A DNA stretch of 64,000 nucleotides from assembly GCA_963711465.1 (NCBI GenBank), contig CAVQEG010000001.1, positions 1,488,001 to 1,552,000 of the forward strand, given 5' to 3'. A program made the translations under genes and the position numbers. Shown here in pieces: positions 16,276-25,605 of this stretch; the stretch's first letter is position 1, and every line of letters starts with the position of its first letter. The notes under the pieces were generated by a model. The model saw only the letters and a list, made by a program, of their open reading frames with translations. It was not told where the DNA came from and ran no database searches. The stretch is from CAVQEG01 sp963711465. GTDB lineage: Bacteria > Bacteroidota > Ignavibacteria > OLB7.

Positions 16276-17470
16276 TGTCCAGGGCAACGCGTCGAACGAA
16301 GCGGTGATCAACGTGACCGAGGTGCTGCTGCGCCGCCACACTCCTCTGTTGCCCGCGATCTACTTCGACTCCGCATCGGCCACGCTTCCGGAACGCTATG
16401 CACACCTGTCCACCGAAGGCGCCGACGCATTCGGATACGCCGATGTCGCAGGGCTGAACGAATTCCAGCTCGCCCATCACGTCCTCGACATGGTGGGGTT
16501 TCGACTGCGGCAGTACCCTTCCACGAGTGTCGTGGTGCACGCATCCACGTCGGGCGACGAACCGCGGGCGCTGGCGGCGGACCGGCTGGCCACCGTGCGC
16601 AGCTATCTGGAGCACGTCTGGCGCATCGCTCCGGACCGCATCGACACATCGAGCGATCCCGATGCTGCCCCGTCCACCGACGAGTCGTCCACCGACGAGT
16701 CGACCGCCGACGGGCGCGAGGAGAACCGGCGCGTCACCTTCTCCTCACCCTCGCCCGATCTTCTTGCTCCGATCGGGACGCAGCGCCTCTCCCGGCGATT
16801 CGATCCGCCGCGAATCCGCCTCGAACCGACCTACGGTGCCGAAGCGGGCGTCCGCGCCTGGAGGATCGACGTCATGCAGAACGGCGACACCGTCGTCTCG
16901 TTTTCCAACCACACCGACAGCACCGATGCCGCCCTCACCTGGCATCTCTCCTCCGACCGCATCGACTCGACACTCGGAACGCTGGCGGCGACGCTCACCG
17001 TCGTCGATTCGGCTGGCCAGTCCGCTTCGGCCCGCGACTCGATTTCCCTCCGGGTTGCCCGGGACACATTGACCATCGATTCGGTGGCATCGCGCGATGG
17101 AGAACTCGTGAGAATCGACTATCCCCTCGTCGGATTCGGGTACCGTTCGGCGCGCGGTGATGCTTCACATGAGCTTCGAATCCGTGAGCTCGCGGCGATG
17201 ATCCGCCCCGATGCACAGATCACCGTGACAGGATACACCGATCGCGTCGGCACCGATGCCGTCAACCTCGAGCTCTCGCGCCAGCGCGCCCAGTTCGTCG
17301 CAAATCGACTCGCCGAGGCACTGCATGGTCGCGGGCTCGATTCGATCCGGGCGAACGTCGTCGCCGGCGGCGTCGAGACCGACCGCTTCTCCAACGATCT
17401 TCCCGAGGGGCGGGCGCTCTCGCGCGGCGCGGTGGTGACGATTCTCCAGCGCGAAGACGTCAGCCAGTAG
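16055..17470 (+). CDS. OmpA-family outer-membrane protein, C-terminal part (frameshifted)
   Basis: This frame carries the downstream part of the gene beginning at 15442; meaningful sequence starts near 16110. It has the end of the barrel (V-S-V-G-I-A-A-L-W-D-L), then I-Y-F-D-S-A-S-A-T-L-P-E-R-Y near residue 106. A D/S/T-rich linker and an Ig-like segment follow. The C-terminal OmpA peptidoglycan-binding domain has I-T-V-T-G-Y-T-D-R-V-G and L-S-x-Q-R-A-Q-F-V-A-N-R-L. The I-Y-F-D...L-P-x-R-Y form is common in OmpA proteins of Chlorobi-related bacteria. The role is outer-membrane anchoring to the wall. The ATG at 16055 lies inside the overlap and is not a credible native start. Confidence 0.7.
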   Translation: MATHSRPVTDSACGRRSPGVYDLTSRLETTNARAASVSVGIAALWDLGPRATQTPLPPQPPPLLAPSIAVRGVDVQGNASNEAVINVTEVLLRRHTPLLPAIYFDSASATLPERYAHLSTEGADAFGYADVAGLNEFQLAHHVLDMVGFRLRQYPSTSVVVHASTSGDEPRALAADRLATVRSYLEHVWRIAPDRIDTSSDPDAAPSTDESSTDESTADGREENRRVTFSSPSPDLLAPIGTQRLSRRFDPPRIRLEPTYGAEAGVRAWRIDVMQNGDTVVSFSNHTDSTDAALTWHLSSDRIDSTLGTLAATLTVVDSAGQSASARDSISLRVARDTLTIDSVASRDGELVRIDYPLVGFGYRSARGDASHELRIRELAAMIRPDAQITVTGYTDRVGTDAVNLELSRQRAQFVANRLAEALHGRGLDSIRANVVAGGVETDRFSNDLPEGRALSRGAVVTILQREDVSQ

Positions 17471-17529
17471 TTGCCGCCACGGCCGGTCGCGGCCACGCAC
17501 GGACGCAATTCGAGAACCCCCTGAATCAC

Positions 17530-17573
17530 GGAACCCCGCCCGGCCACGATGTGCCCGACGGGGTTCCATGTTT
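17530..17573 (+). terminator. Hairpin between the convergent ompA-like and pruA genes
   Basis: GGAACCCCG (17530-17538) pairs with CGGGGTTCC (17559-17567), followed by ATGTTT. It lies between two genes ending towards each other and may serve both. Confidence 0.6.
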
Positions 17574-17600
17574 CTGCCAATCGGTGTTTCTGCCAATCGG
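17569..17600. repeat. Perfect 16-bp tandem duplication
   Basis: TGTTTCTGCCAATCGG occurs twice head-to-tail (17569-17584 and 17585-17600) between the terminator hairpin and the pruA stop codon. It looks like a replication-slippage duplication in non-coding DNA. Confidence 0.9.
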
Positions 17601-17614
17601 ACCGACCGACCGCC

Positions 17615-19243
17615 TCACTTCTCCTTCATGAACGGATACCTGTAGTCCTTCGGCGCGACGAAGGTCTCCTTTATCGACCTGGGCGACACCCAGCGGTAGA
17701 GGTTCATCTTCGAGCCCGCCTTGTCGTTGGTACCCGACTTCCGCGCACCGCCGAATGGCTGCTGGTTGACCACCGCGGCGGTCGGCTTGTCGTTGATGTA
17801 GAAGTTTCCGGCGGCATGTTCCAGCGTTCGCATCGCCTCGATTACCGGCGCGCGTTCGCGAGAAAAGACGGCGCCGGTGAGACCGTACGGCGACGTATGG
17901 TCGATGAGCTCGAGCGTCTCGGAGTATTCGTTCTCGTCGTAGACGTACACGCTCAGGACGGGGCCGAATATCTCCTCACGCATCGTCCGGTATCCCGGAT
18001 CGTCGGTGAGGATCACCGTCGGCTCGACGAACCAGCCCTTCGCATCGCTGTACTTGCCGCCGACGAGCACCTTCTGCTTGTCCTTCTTCGCCATATCGAT
18101 GTAGCCGGTGATTTTCTCAAACGCCTTCTGATCGATCACGGCGTTGATGAAGTTGCGGAAGTCCTCGACCGGACCCATGTCGAAGGACTTGACGTCCTCG
18201 ACGAGGAGCTCCTTGATTTCCTTCCAGAGGTTGGACGGGATATATGCGCGGGAGGCGGCCGAGCACTTCTGTCCCTGGTATTCGAAGGCGGCGCGTGCCA
18301 GCGCGGTAGCGACCGCCCGCGGGTCGGCGCTGGGGTGTGCGACGACGAAATCCTTGCCCCCGGTCTCACCGACGATGGTGGGATAGGTGCGGTAGGTGCC
18401 GAGGTTCGACGCGATTTCCTTCCAGAGACGTTCCAGCGTCCCGACAGAACCGGTGAAGTGGAGTCCTGCCAGGTCGGGATGGGGAATGCAGACGTCGCCG
18501 GCGACCGGTCCCTCGGCGAAGACGAGGTTGATCACCCCATCGGGAAGCCCGGCCTCCTCGAGCACATCCATGATGAAGCTCGCGGCGAAGTTGGTCTGGT
18601 AGGATGGCTTCCAGACGACCGTGTTGCCGAGCATCGCAGGCGCCGTGGCAAGGTTACCGCAGATCGAGGTGAAGTTGAACGGCGGAACGGCGAAAACGAA
18701 TCCTTCGAGCGGACGGTACTCCATCCGGTTCCACATTCCATCGGGGCTGAAGGGCTGTTCGCGATAGATCTCGCTGACGAACTCGACGTTGTAGCGCAGG
18801 AAGTCGACGAATTCGCAGACGGCATCGATCTCCGCCTGATAGGCGTTCTTCGACTGACCGAGCATGGTGATGGCATTCATGCGCGCGCGGTACGGACCGG
18901 CGATCAGATCGGCGGCCTTCAGGAAGATGGCGGCGCGATCGTCCCAGGGCATGTGCGACCAGTCGCGGTGGGCCTTGAGCGCCGCGTCGACGGCCATAGC
19001 GACGTGCTTCTCGTTGCCCTCGTAGTAGTGGAAGAGCGTGTGCTTGGTTTCGTGGGGCGGAGCGTAGGCGACGCGGGTATCGGAGCTGACACGCACGCCG
19101 CCGATGCGCATGGTCAGTTCTGGTGATTCACCGTGAACCTGCTTCAGCGCCTTCTTGAGTTCGTCCCGCTGGGGCGTACCGGGTTCGTAGCCGAGAATCG
19201 GTTCGTTCAGGATCGGAGGCACTTCACTGATCGCGTTGCGCAT
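17615..19243 (-). CDS. pruA: L-glutamate gamma-semialdehyde (P5C) dehydrogenase
   Basis: A 542-residue NAD-dependent aldehyde dehydrogenase that oxidises glutamate semialdehyde to glutamate, the second step of proline catabolism. The catalytic Cys is 327 (E-Y-Q-G-Q-K-C-S-A) and the general base Glu 293 (V-G-E-T-G-G-K-D-F). N-terminal P-P-I-L-N-E-P and C-terminal F-G-G-A-R-K-S-G-T-N-D-K-A-G fit the PruA1 clade, which has about 540 residues. The ATG at 19243 is preceded by AAGGG; an ATG at 19264 would add seven residues. No proline dehydrogenase gene is present nearby. It is divergent from the cytochrome c gene. Confidence 0.93.
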   Translation of the reverse strand: MRNAISEVPPILNEPILGYEPGTPQRDELKKALKQVHGESPELTMRIGGVRVSSDTRVAYAPPHETKHTLFHYYEGNEKHVAMAVDAALKAHRDWSHMPWDDRAAIFLKAADLIAGPYRARMNAITMLGQSKNAYQAEIDAVCEFVDFLRYNVEFVSEIYREQPFSPDGMWNRMEYRPLEGFVFAVPPFNFTSICGNLATAPAMLGNTVVWKPSYQTNFAASFIMDVLEEAGLPDGVINLVFAEGPVAGDVCIPHPDLAGLHFTGSVGTLERLWKEIASNLGTYRTYPTIVGETGGKDFVVAHPSADPRAVATALARAAFEYQGQKCSAASRAYIPSNLWKEIKELLVEDVKSFDMGPVEDFRNFINAVIDQKAFEKITGYIDMAKKDKQKVLVGGKYSDAKGWFVEPTVILTDDPGYRTMREEIFGPVLSVYVYDENEYSETLELIDHTSPYGLTGAVFSRERAPVIEAMRTLEHAAGNFYINDKPTAAVVNQQPFGGARKSGTNDKAGSKMNLYRWVSPRSIKETFVAPKDYRYPFMKEK

Positions 19244-19347
19244 TGTTAACCCTTGTGTCGTCAAACGTTGTAGGTTGTGGGTTTTGTGTCGAAAAGACCC
19301 GAAAGTTAGGGCTTATCAGTCAACAAAGACCTGATCGCGAAACGACC

Positions 19348-19842
19348 ATGCTGTACACCCGGCACCTCCGCCTGCTCCCGATTCTGCTTCTCACCCTGTT
19401 GATCGCCGCGTGCGGCGACAACGCGTCACAGGGAAACGCATCCGGTTCGGACGAATCCGCCAGCGCCGCCGGCGACGGCACCAGCAGCGGTCCCGGCAGC
19501 GGGATCACGGCAGTTCCGGACTGCGGGCCACCGGAGAGCCAGTCACTCGCCGACGGGAAGGCGATTTTCACGGGCAAGGGACTCTGCTTCACCTGTCACG
19601 GACAGGACGGAAGCGGGATCACGGCGGTCGCTCCGGATCTCACCGACAACGCGTGGATCCACACCGGCGGGAAGTATGATTCGATCGTGGCACTCATCCA
19701 CACGGGGATCGCGCATCCGGAGCAGTTCCCCGCGCCGATGCCGCCGATGGGCGGAGGCCAGCTGACCGACAAGGAGATCTGCGCGGTGGCAGCCTACGTG
19801 CACTCACTCTCACAGCCACCCGCGCAGCCGCAGGCGCAGTAG
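19348..19842 (+). CDS. Lipoprotein class-I cytochrome c
   Basis: A 164-residue protein with lipobox I-A-A-C (Cys22), a Gly/Ser/Asp-rich tether (about 25-55) and one cytochrome c domain. Heme attachment is C-F-T-C-H (Cys80, Cys83, His84). The distal ligand is one of the Met residues of M-P-P-M-G-G-G (131 or 134). It probably shuttles electrons at the outer face of the inner membrane or in the periplasm; the partner oxidase is not in the window. The ATG at 19348 was chosen because the upstream frame has no signal-peptide character. A terminator follows closely. Confidence 0.88.
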   Translation: MLYTRHLRLLPILLLTLLIAACGDNASQGNASGSDESASAAGDGTSSGPGSGITAVPDCGPPESQSLADGKAIFTGKGLCFTCHGQDGSGITAVAPDLTDNAWIHTGGKYDSIVALIHTGIAHPEQFPAPMPPMGGGQLTDKEICAVAAYVHSLSQPPAQPQAQ

Positions 19843-19863
19843 AACGCGCGGGCAGACAGTACA

Positions 19864-19893
19864 ACGGGGTCGATGCAGATGCATCGACCCCGT
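19864..19893. terminator. Bidirectional terminator between convergent genes
   Basis: A perfect 13-bp stem (ACGGGGTCGATGC with GCATCGACCCCGT) has a 4-nt loop. It lies between the cytochrome c gene (plus) and the beta-barrel gene (minus). The T-tract is short on both sides. Confidence 0.7.
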
Positions 19894-19951
19894 TTGCCGT
19901 ATCTGCCGAATCGATCCGTTCGTTCGGCCCCCATGTCATCCACATCCGAAT

Positions 19952-20665
19952 TCAGAATCCGATCGAGACGCGGGCGCCGGCGCGGACGCTGAGCATGTTC
20001 CACATGTTGGTCTCCCCGACATCATCCTTCATCCCGTCGATCGTGTAGCTCGTCTCGGCGAACGGCGTCACCCACCAGCTCACACCACCGAGGTCGTTGA
20101 CGACGTTGAGGTCGTAGGAGAACCCTCCCCAGACGCCGAACAGATTCTCGCGCACGTTGTTGAGGTCGGCGTTGGCGATCGGTTTGAGTCCGTCCGGCGA
20201 ACCCGAGTTGTAGTCGTAGGTGTTGATCAGCCGGTACGACCACGATCCACCGACGAGGAAGTGCAGTTCCGGAATGCCGAGCGCGAGGCTGACACCCGGC
20301 TCGACGGTGAGGTAGCCGAGCGTGGTGCTGAAGGTGCGGTCTCCGCTGGTGACAGAGACACTGCGATCGTCGTAGGCGGCGCGAAGTGTCACGCCGACGA
20401 GGTCGCTGAAGGCGTAGTCGGCGAAGACGCCTTCGTAGGAGGCGAATGCGTCGGCATTGCACAGATCAGCGGTTGAAAATCCGGGGTCTCCCGGCATAGC
20501 GATGAACAGCTGCGGCCCGTTGTATTCGTAGTTGTACGTAGCCGCGCCGAACATTCCGATGCGCAGCCCGCCGTCGGGCATCTGCGCGAATGCGGTCGCG
20601 CTCATGGCTGCAACGCCGAACACCATGGTGACCAGAAGGTGCCGAAACTCGTGTGTGCGTTTCAT
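19952..20665 (-). CDS. Outer-membrane beta-barrel protein
   Basis: A 237-residue exported protein. The signal peptide ends T-A-F-A-Q, and GAGGTGG lies 7-8 nt before the ATG. The mature part has the alternating strands of a small (8-10-strand) barrel, for example L-R-I-G-M-F-G-A-A-T-Y, V-G-V-T-L-R-A-A-Y and the closing V-R-A-G-A-R-V-S-I-G-F with terminal Phe, the usual BAM-recognition end. The specific function is unknown. It has its own transcription unit between a terminator and the divergent T9SS cargo gene. Confidence 0.7.
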   Translation of the reverse strand: MKRTHEFRHLLVTMVFGVAAMSATAFAQMPDGGLRIGMFGAATYNYEYNGPQLFIAMPGDPGFSTADLCNADAFASYEGVFADYAFSDLVGVTLRAAYDDRSVSVTSGDRTFSTTLGYLTVEPGVSLALGIPELHFLVGGSWSYRLINTYDYNSGSPDGLKPIANADLNNVRENLFGVWGGFSYDLNVVNDLGGVSWWVTPFAETSYTIDGMKDDVGETNMWNMLSVRAGARVSIGF

Positions 20666-20908
20666 GACGCCACCTCAGCTTGGTTGGTTCTGTGAGCCGA
20701 ATTCGTCACGCCCTGTGACCACCTGGGGGACTCGGTAGTCTTACTTCCGATGGAGTGGCGTCTGCGACTCGTTTCTCTCTCTGCAACGGTCGCAACCTAC
20801 TCGCGACACCCCCTCCCGACCCATGACAAACGTCAAGGTGATCGTGTCTATTCGTACCCGCTCCACGGCGCCGAGCCGTATTCCACCGATGCACATTCCG
20901 GGGTGACC

Positions 20909-23704
20909 ATGCGACACCGTCTACTCATTGCAGCCATCCTCCTGGCGGGAGTCGCCTCCGCGCCGCTCTTTGCGCAGACACAGCAACTCGACGAGTTCGT
21001 CTCCGGAACCGAGTACTACCTCGCGTTTCCCTCTACCGTCAGCACGAAGCATCCGGTCGGCTGGAGCGACGAACGGTTCAACGAGCAGTTCACCATCGAG
21101 GTGTATTCGGCCGTCGCCAATCAGGTGACGATCACGCGCGGGGCCAGCGGCCCGACGATCACCCGCAGCGTCGCGCCGGGATCGTTCACAGAGATCGAGC
21201 TGAAGTCCAGCGGTATCACCAACGACATCCCGACACCGATGGTCACTGCCGTCGGCGCCGTGTCCGACCGCAGCTACCACCTCGCCGCGCAGCATCCGGT
21301 CATCGTCTATTGCCACGAGTTCACCCTGAACGGAGGCGAGTCGTGGACGCCGCTTCCGACCAGATCCTGGGGACGGCACTACATCGCGTCCTGCCTTCCG
21401 GCCACCTACGTCTACGACCTGGCGATCTCCGGTTCGGAACTCAACAAGACCGCCCGACCCGCCCCCGCGTTCGTCCTCGTCGTTGCCGGGTACGACTCGA
21501 CCGTGGTGACGATCGACCCGGACCAGCTTCTCAGCGGCTCCTATCCCACGACCGTTACGCTCAACCGCGGCGATGTCTACCAGATCTGGAGCGGCGCCGA
21601 CACGACCGCCGACGCCGAGCAGGGCGGGGTCGATCAGCCCGACATCGCCGGCTCCTCGATCGGCGCGACCAGACCCGTGATGGTGCTCTCGGGAAACACT
21701 CGCGCACCATTGCCCGACGGTACCGCGGGACTCGTTCGCAATGCGTTCAAGAACCTCGAGGTCACCGCTCTGGCACCGACCGATCAGTTCGGCGACACGA
21801 TCGCATTCGCCCCGATGATCGATCAGCTTTTCATCGACGGCGACCGCACCTCAGCGTTTCTGCGTCTCTACGGACTCTCCTCGCAGAAGGTGCCGGGCGT
21901 CATGCGACGCGCCGACAGCACCACCGACACGTTCAGCGTGCAGCGACTTCAGCCGCGCGAGATCGCCGTCCGCAATCCCCTGAGCGCCGCCGTGTTCACA
22001 GCCGCCGGACCGATGATGGCAGCCGCGTACGCCGATCCGATCACCAAGTATGTGGGCGCGCCGAACGACCAGAAGAATATTCCGTACGACGGCTGGAGCG
22101 GCTTCATGATCGAAATGATCCCGCGCGAACAGTGGAGCACGTTCGCGCCGGTGCGCGCCCCGTCGTCGATTTCGGGGATGAAGAGCTACGTGGTGGTCGT
22201 CACCGACAGTACGAGCAACTACGACGGACTGATCCGGTTCGAGGACGGAAGTCGCTTCCCGTTCAACGGCGGAGCGATCAAAGGCACCGACCTCGTCTGG
22301 GGAACCGCGCAGCTGTCGGCCGGACAGACCAGGACCATCACCGGACTGGGTGATTCGAAATTCTTCGGCTATACGTTTGGCGTTCTCAAGGGACAGGAAA
22401 TCATGCAGCGCTCGCTGCAGAACGTCAGCTACGACGACAAGATGTCGATCGCCTACGGCTATCCGCTGGCACCGAGAAGGCGGTACCTCGGTCCACCAGA
22501 CACAATGGACGTAACGTCATCGATGGATTGCTCCACGCTCTCGGTCGACGCAAGGGTGACCAACGCGAATCCCGCCGGTCTGAGATCGATCTCGCTCGAG
22601 AACGCCGTCAACGCCCACATCGCCGAAGCATCGCCCGTGGCCTATCCGGGCGTCGTCAGTGCAAGCGCGTCAGTGGTTCCGGACAACCCGCTGCTCGACG
22701 CCTCAGCGACCGTCGTGGTGCTCGACCGCACTGGTGGACGCACGGAAATCCCATACAGCTGGACGGCCGAGGGTATCGCCGTTCCGGGTTCGATCGATTT
22801 CGGTGCGATCCTCAAGGATGAACGCATGATCCGCGTGGTGCATGCGACGAATCCGACGTCGCGGCCGGTGGTGATCTCGTCGATCGTAACCGCCGGTGAC
22901 ACCATCTTCACCGTCGATTCCGTTTCCCGGACCCTCCCGTTCACCCTCGCTCCCGGTGGGTCCATCGACGTCGTGGTCTCCGCCACACCAACCGTCGGCC
23001 CCCGCTCCTTCTCCGGCTCACTTCGCTTCGGTCTGGCCTGCAGCGTTCCCGACGTGCAGCTCTCCGCACGGTCGATCGTCTCCTGCATCGAGGTGAGCGA
23101 CATCGACTTCGGCGTCGTTCCCGTCGGCCAGACCGCCACAAGAGATCTGACCATCTGCAACCGCGGAGAGGGCACGCTCCACTTCGCCAAAATCGACGGC
23201 GACAAGGTCGTCACCTGGAACGACAAGGCGTTCTCCATCAACAGTCTGTTCCAGACCAACCTGCTCAGCACCGACCTGGCGACGAACGAATGCCGGTCGA
23301 TTTCGGTCTACTTCGTGGCACAGTCGGCAGATTCGGTTCGAACGGTGGCCTATGTCGGCAGCAACTCCCAGGGTTGTCGCGACAGCTCCGTATGGACGGC
23401 GCTCGGCTCCGGCACCACGCATGTGGAATCTCGCCGCGCCGCATCGAGCGACCTGTCGATCGACGAGATCCGCCCGATTCCCGGAGGCGACCGACTCCGC
23501 ATCGGATTTACCGTTCCGGACGCAGGCCCCACACGTATCGAAGTCTACGACGTTGCCGGCCGATTGCTCGGCGTCGCGCTCGACCGAAACGTTCCGGCCG
23601 GAGCCGGCGTGGCCGACTGGGACCGCGCAGGATTCCCGAAGGGCGCGCTGCTCATCCGACTGGTGCATGGCGGAGGAGCGAAGACGGCACTGGTCGTCTG
23701 GTGA
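20909..23704 (+). CDS. Large secreted IgGFc-binding-like protein with T9SS sorting domain
   Basis: A 931-residue exported protein. The ATG at 20909 gives the signal peptide (ends A-P-L-F-A-Q) and follows GGGGTGA; the longer frame adds 53 unlike residues. The N-terminal 350 residues resemble the IgGFc-binding N-terminal domain (E-F-V-S-G-T-E-Y-Y-L-A-F, later G-R-H-Y-I-A-S and V-L-V-V-A-G-Y-D-S-T-V-V-T-I). A choice-of-anchor-D module follows (I-D-F-G-V-V-P-V-G-Q-T-A). The last 80 residues form a T9SS type-A sorting domain (I-E-V-Y-D-V-A-G-R-L-L...). It is probably a cell-surface adhesin or structural protein, inferred from domains. Confidence 0.8.
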   Translation: MRHRLLIAAILLAGVASAPLFAQTQQLDEFVSGTEYYLAFPSTVSTKHPVGWSDERFNEQFTIEVYSAVANQVTITRGASGPTITRSVAPGSFTEIELKSSGITNDIPTPMVTAVGAVSDRSYHLAAQHPVIVYCHEFTLNGGESWTPLPTRSWGRHYIASCLPATYVYDLAISGSELNKTARPAPAFVLVVAGYDSTVVTIDPDQLLSGSYPTTVTLNRGDVYQIWSGADTTADAEQGGVDQPDIAGSSIGATRPVMVLSGNTRAPLPDGTAGLVRNAFKNLEVTALAPTDQFGDTIAFAPMIDQLFIDGDRTSAFLRLYGLSSQKVPGVMRRADSTTDTFSVQRLQPREIAVRNPLSAAVFTAAGPMMAAAYADPITKYVGAPNDQKNIPYDGWSGFMIEMIPREQWSTFAPVRAPSSISGMKSYVVVVTDSTSNYDGLIRFEDGSRFPFNGGAIKGTDLVWGTAQLSAGQTRTITGLGDSKFFGYTFGVLKGQEIMQRSLQNVSYDDKMSIAYGYPLAPRRRYLGPPDTMDVTSSMDCSTLSVDARVTNANPAGLRSISLENAVNAHIAEASPVAYPGVVSASASVVPDNPLLDASATVVVLDRTGGRTEIPYSWTAEGIAVPGSIDFGAILKDERMIRVVHATNPTSRPVVISSIVTAGDTIFTVDSVSRTLPFTLAPGGSIDVVVSATPTVGPRSFSGSLRFGLACSVPDVQLSARSIVSCIEVSDIDFGVVPVGQTATRDLTICNRGEGTLHFAKIDGDKVVTWNDKAFSINSLFQTNLLSTDLATNECRSISVYFVAQSADSVRTVAYVGSNSQGCRDSSVWTALGSGTTHVESRRAASSDLSIDEIRPIPGGDRLRIGFTVPDAGPTRIEVYDVAGRLLGVALDRNVPAGAGVADWDRAGFPKGALLIRLVHGGGAKTALVVW

Positions 23705-23742
23705 GGCGTGTGATCGTCCTGCCGTGACCGGGGTGAATTCGT

Positions 23743-23781
23743 ACGAAGGCCTCTCCACGACCGTCGTGAAGAGGCCTTCGT
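23743..23781. terminator. Long hairpin between convergent genes
   Basis: ACGAAGGCCTCT (23743-23754) pairs with AGAGGCCTTCGT (23770-23781); after one mismatch the stem continues 5 bp to a 3-nt loop. It separates the T9SS cargo gene from the minus-strand peptidoglycan-binding gene. Confidence 0.65.
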
Positions 23782-23877
23782 CAGTTGGAATTCTGCGCGA
23801 CGCTCAGGGGTCTTGCCCCCAGAACGTTGGTTCCCTCGCGCCATCGCTGCGGGTTCCTCGACAGGATCGTCCCCGGT

Positions 23878-25425
23878 TCAACGGGTGGCCAGCAGCGCCG
23901 CGTCGTCGCCGAAGGCGGCACCGACTGCATCGCCGTGGTAGCGGGACGCGCCCTGGCGCAGATCGTCGCTGAGGTAGAGTTCCACCCGCGTTCCGAACGT
24001 CCGGTCCATCGCCGTGGCGAGTCGTGCGCCGTCGACCTGCTGAAGGCCGAGCGAGGCAAGCGCCGCCGGACCGCGTCCCTGCACGAGCGGTCCCCGGTAG
24101 ACCACGATCGTCGGCGACGCGGAACGTCCGGTGAGTTGGTCATCCGACGGGACCTTCGGCCCGAGTTCTTTCATGATTGCATCCGGAATCTTCCCACCGG
24201 CAACCCAACCTGCCAGTTCATTCGATGGAACGTCAATCGCATGATCGCCGAAGACCACCGACGTCGTCGCACCGGCACTGACCCGCGGATAGATGACCAG
24301 GCGCGACTCGTTCGAGGCCCTGGCCGCCAGTTCCGCCGACATCGCGTCGATCGCCTCTACGGCGCTTGCACCCGTCTTCCCCGCCGGTCGGAACGTGCGG
24401 CCGGTGCGCTGCCACAGGTCGACGCTCCCACCCGGCGCATCGACGAGTGCGACGAATCCGCCGAGACCATGGAGATAGGTGAGCACCGCATGATCTCCGT
24501 CGGCCAGCGCATCATCGATCGAACGACTGCCGGGATTGAGTGCCACCAGCCGGTTGGTCACCGATTCGTCCGAGGCCAGGCGGGACTCGAGTGCGGGACT
24601 CCACGAGCCGCCGACGTCGAGTCCGTGGGCGCGCTCGAAGTCGTGAATCAGCGCTGCCGGATCGGTACGAAGACTTCCCCGCTCGCGATCCCGGTAGCCG
24701 AGCCGCGCCAGACGGGCCATCAGCTTCATGGTCTGCGTCTGTGTCGCCGCCATCGTCTCGTCGTCGAGCTGTCCGGTCGCGGTCAATCCGTTCTCCTGCT
24801 GAAATCTCTTCGTCGCGTCGGCCAGCCGTTCCCGGTCGTAGTACCACTCCGAGCCGTGCAGGTATCCCAGGACGCGCAGGTCGCGTTCGGCCGTCGTCAC
24901 GGCCCAGATCCGTTCCTGTCGGTCGCCGGATTCCGGGTTGCGATCCAACGCGGCGAGCGCGGCCGGATTGATCCGCCCCCCCGTGCGCGACCACAGCACC
25001 GTCGGCCGCGTGAGCGATACCGTCGCCGGCTCACCCATCCTGTTGACGAAATAGAGATTCAGCTGCACGGCCCGAACGTCGATGTCGCCCTGGTCGATTG
25101 CCTTCGACAGCGGCACGCGACCCTTCGAGGCAGTGGTCACGAAGGCGCCGTCGTCACCGGCGAGCATGTGCTCGAAAACGGTGACGTGCCGGGGTGCGAT
25201 CAGGTACTGGTCGAAGCAGTATCCGTCGACCTCGCCCGATCCGTTTGCGGTCAGCTGAATGTCGGTGGGCTCGAGGCCGACCCGCTGCGGCGGAATCGTG
25301 TCGTTCGGCGAGCTCTCCATCGTGGAGTCTTCATCGATCAGTCCGTCAATGTGGTCCTGTGCCCAGGCAGACGTCGTAGTCGCTGCGAGTATCAGGCCCG
25401 TCAGAAGAAGCATCGATCGTTTCAC
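23878..25425 (-). CDS. Exported protein with peptidoglycan-binding-like domain
   Basis: A 515-residue secreted protein. The start is GTG at 25425, with a strong GGAGGT 4 nt upstream and a signal peptide ending S-A-W-A-Q. The middle (about 205-245) has R-F-Q-Q-E-N-G-L-T-A-T-G-Q-L-D-D-E-T-M, a clear PG_binding_1 repeat; a second degenerate copy near 270 has A-L-I-H-D-F-E-R-A-H-G-L-D-V. No catalytic motif of a known wall hydrolase was found. The C-terminal half is a mix of alpha/beta sequence with V-I-Y-P-R-V-S-A-G-A. The role is probably envelope-associated, inferred from the wall-binding repeats. Confidence 0.7.
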   Translation of the reverse strand: MKRSMLLLTGLILAATTTSAWAQDHIDGLIDEDSTMESSPNDTIPPQRVGLEPTDIQLTANGSGEVDGYCFDQYLIAPRHVTVFEHMLAGDDGAFVTTASKGRVPLSKAIDQGDIDVRAVQLNLYFVNRMGEPATVSLTRPTVLWSRTGGRINPAALAALDRNPESGDRQERIWAVTTAERDLRVLGYLHGSEWYYDRERLADATKRFQQENGLTATGQLDDETMAATQTQTMKLMARLARLGYRDRERGSLRTDPAALIHDFERAHGLDVGGSWSPALESRLASDESVTNRLVALNPGSRSIDDALADGDHAVLTYLHGLGGFVALVDAPGGSVDLWQRTGRTFRPAGKTGASAVEAIDAMSAELAARASNESRLVIYPRVSAGATTSVVFGDHAIDVPSNELAGWVAGGKIPDAIMKELGPKVPSDDQLTGRSASPTIVVYRGPLVQGRGPAALASLGLQQVDGARLATAMDRTFGTRVELYLSDDLRQGASRYHGDAVGAAFGDDAALLATR

Positions 25426-25605
25426 GGATACCTCCGGTCATTGTGGAGTCGGCACTGGCCGACACGTGAGGTTCAATGACCGTTACGACGCCACGATCGT
25501 GGTGATGTTCCATCGACCCGCAGGCGTGCATCCGCCGGGGCCGAATGTAGGTCGCGGCGCCGGGCGGCCGCCGGCCTGTACGCGCCGGAGCATGGACCGC
25601 GGCCG

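Noticed and set aside
17549..19126. 525-codon plus-strand frame
   Set aside because: It is opposite pruA with its full catalytic motifs; shadow of a high-GC gene.
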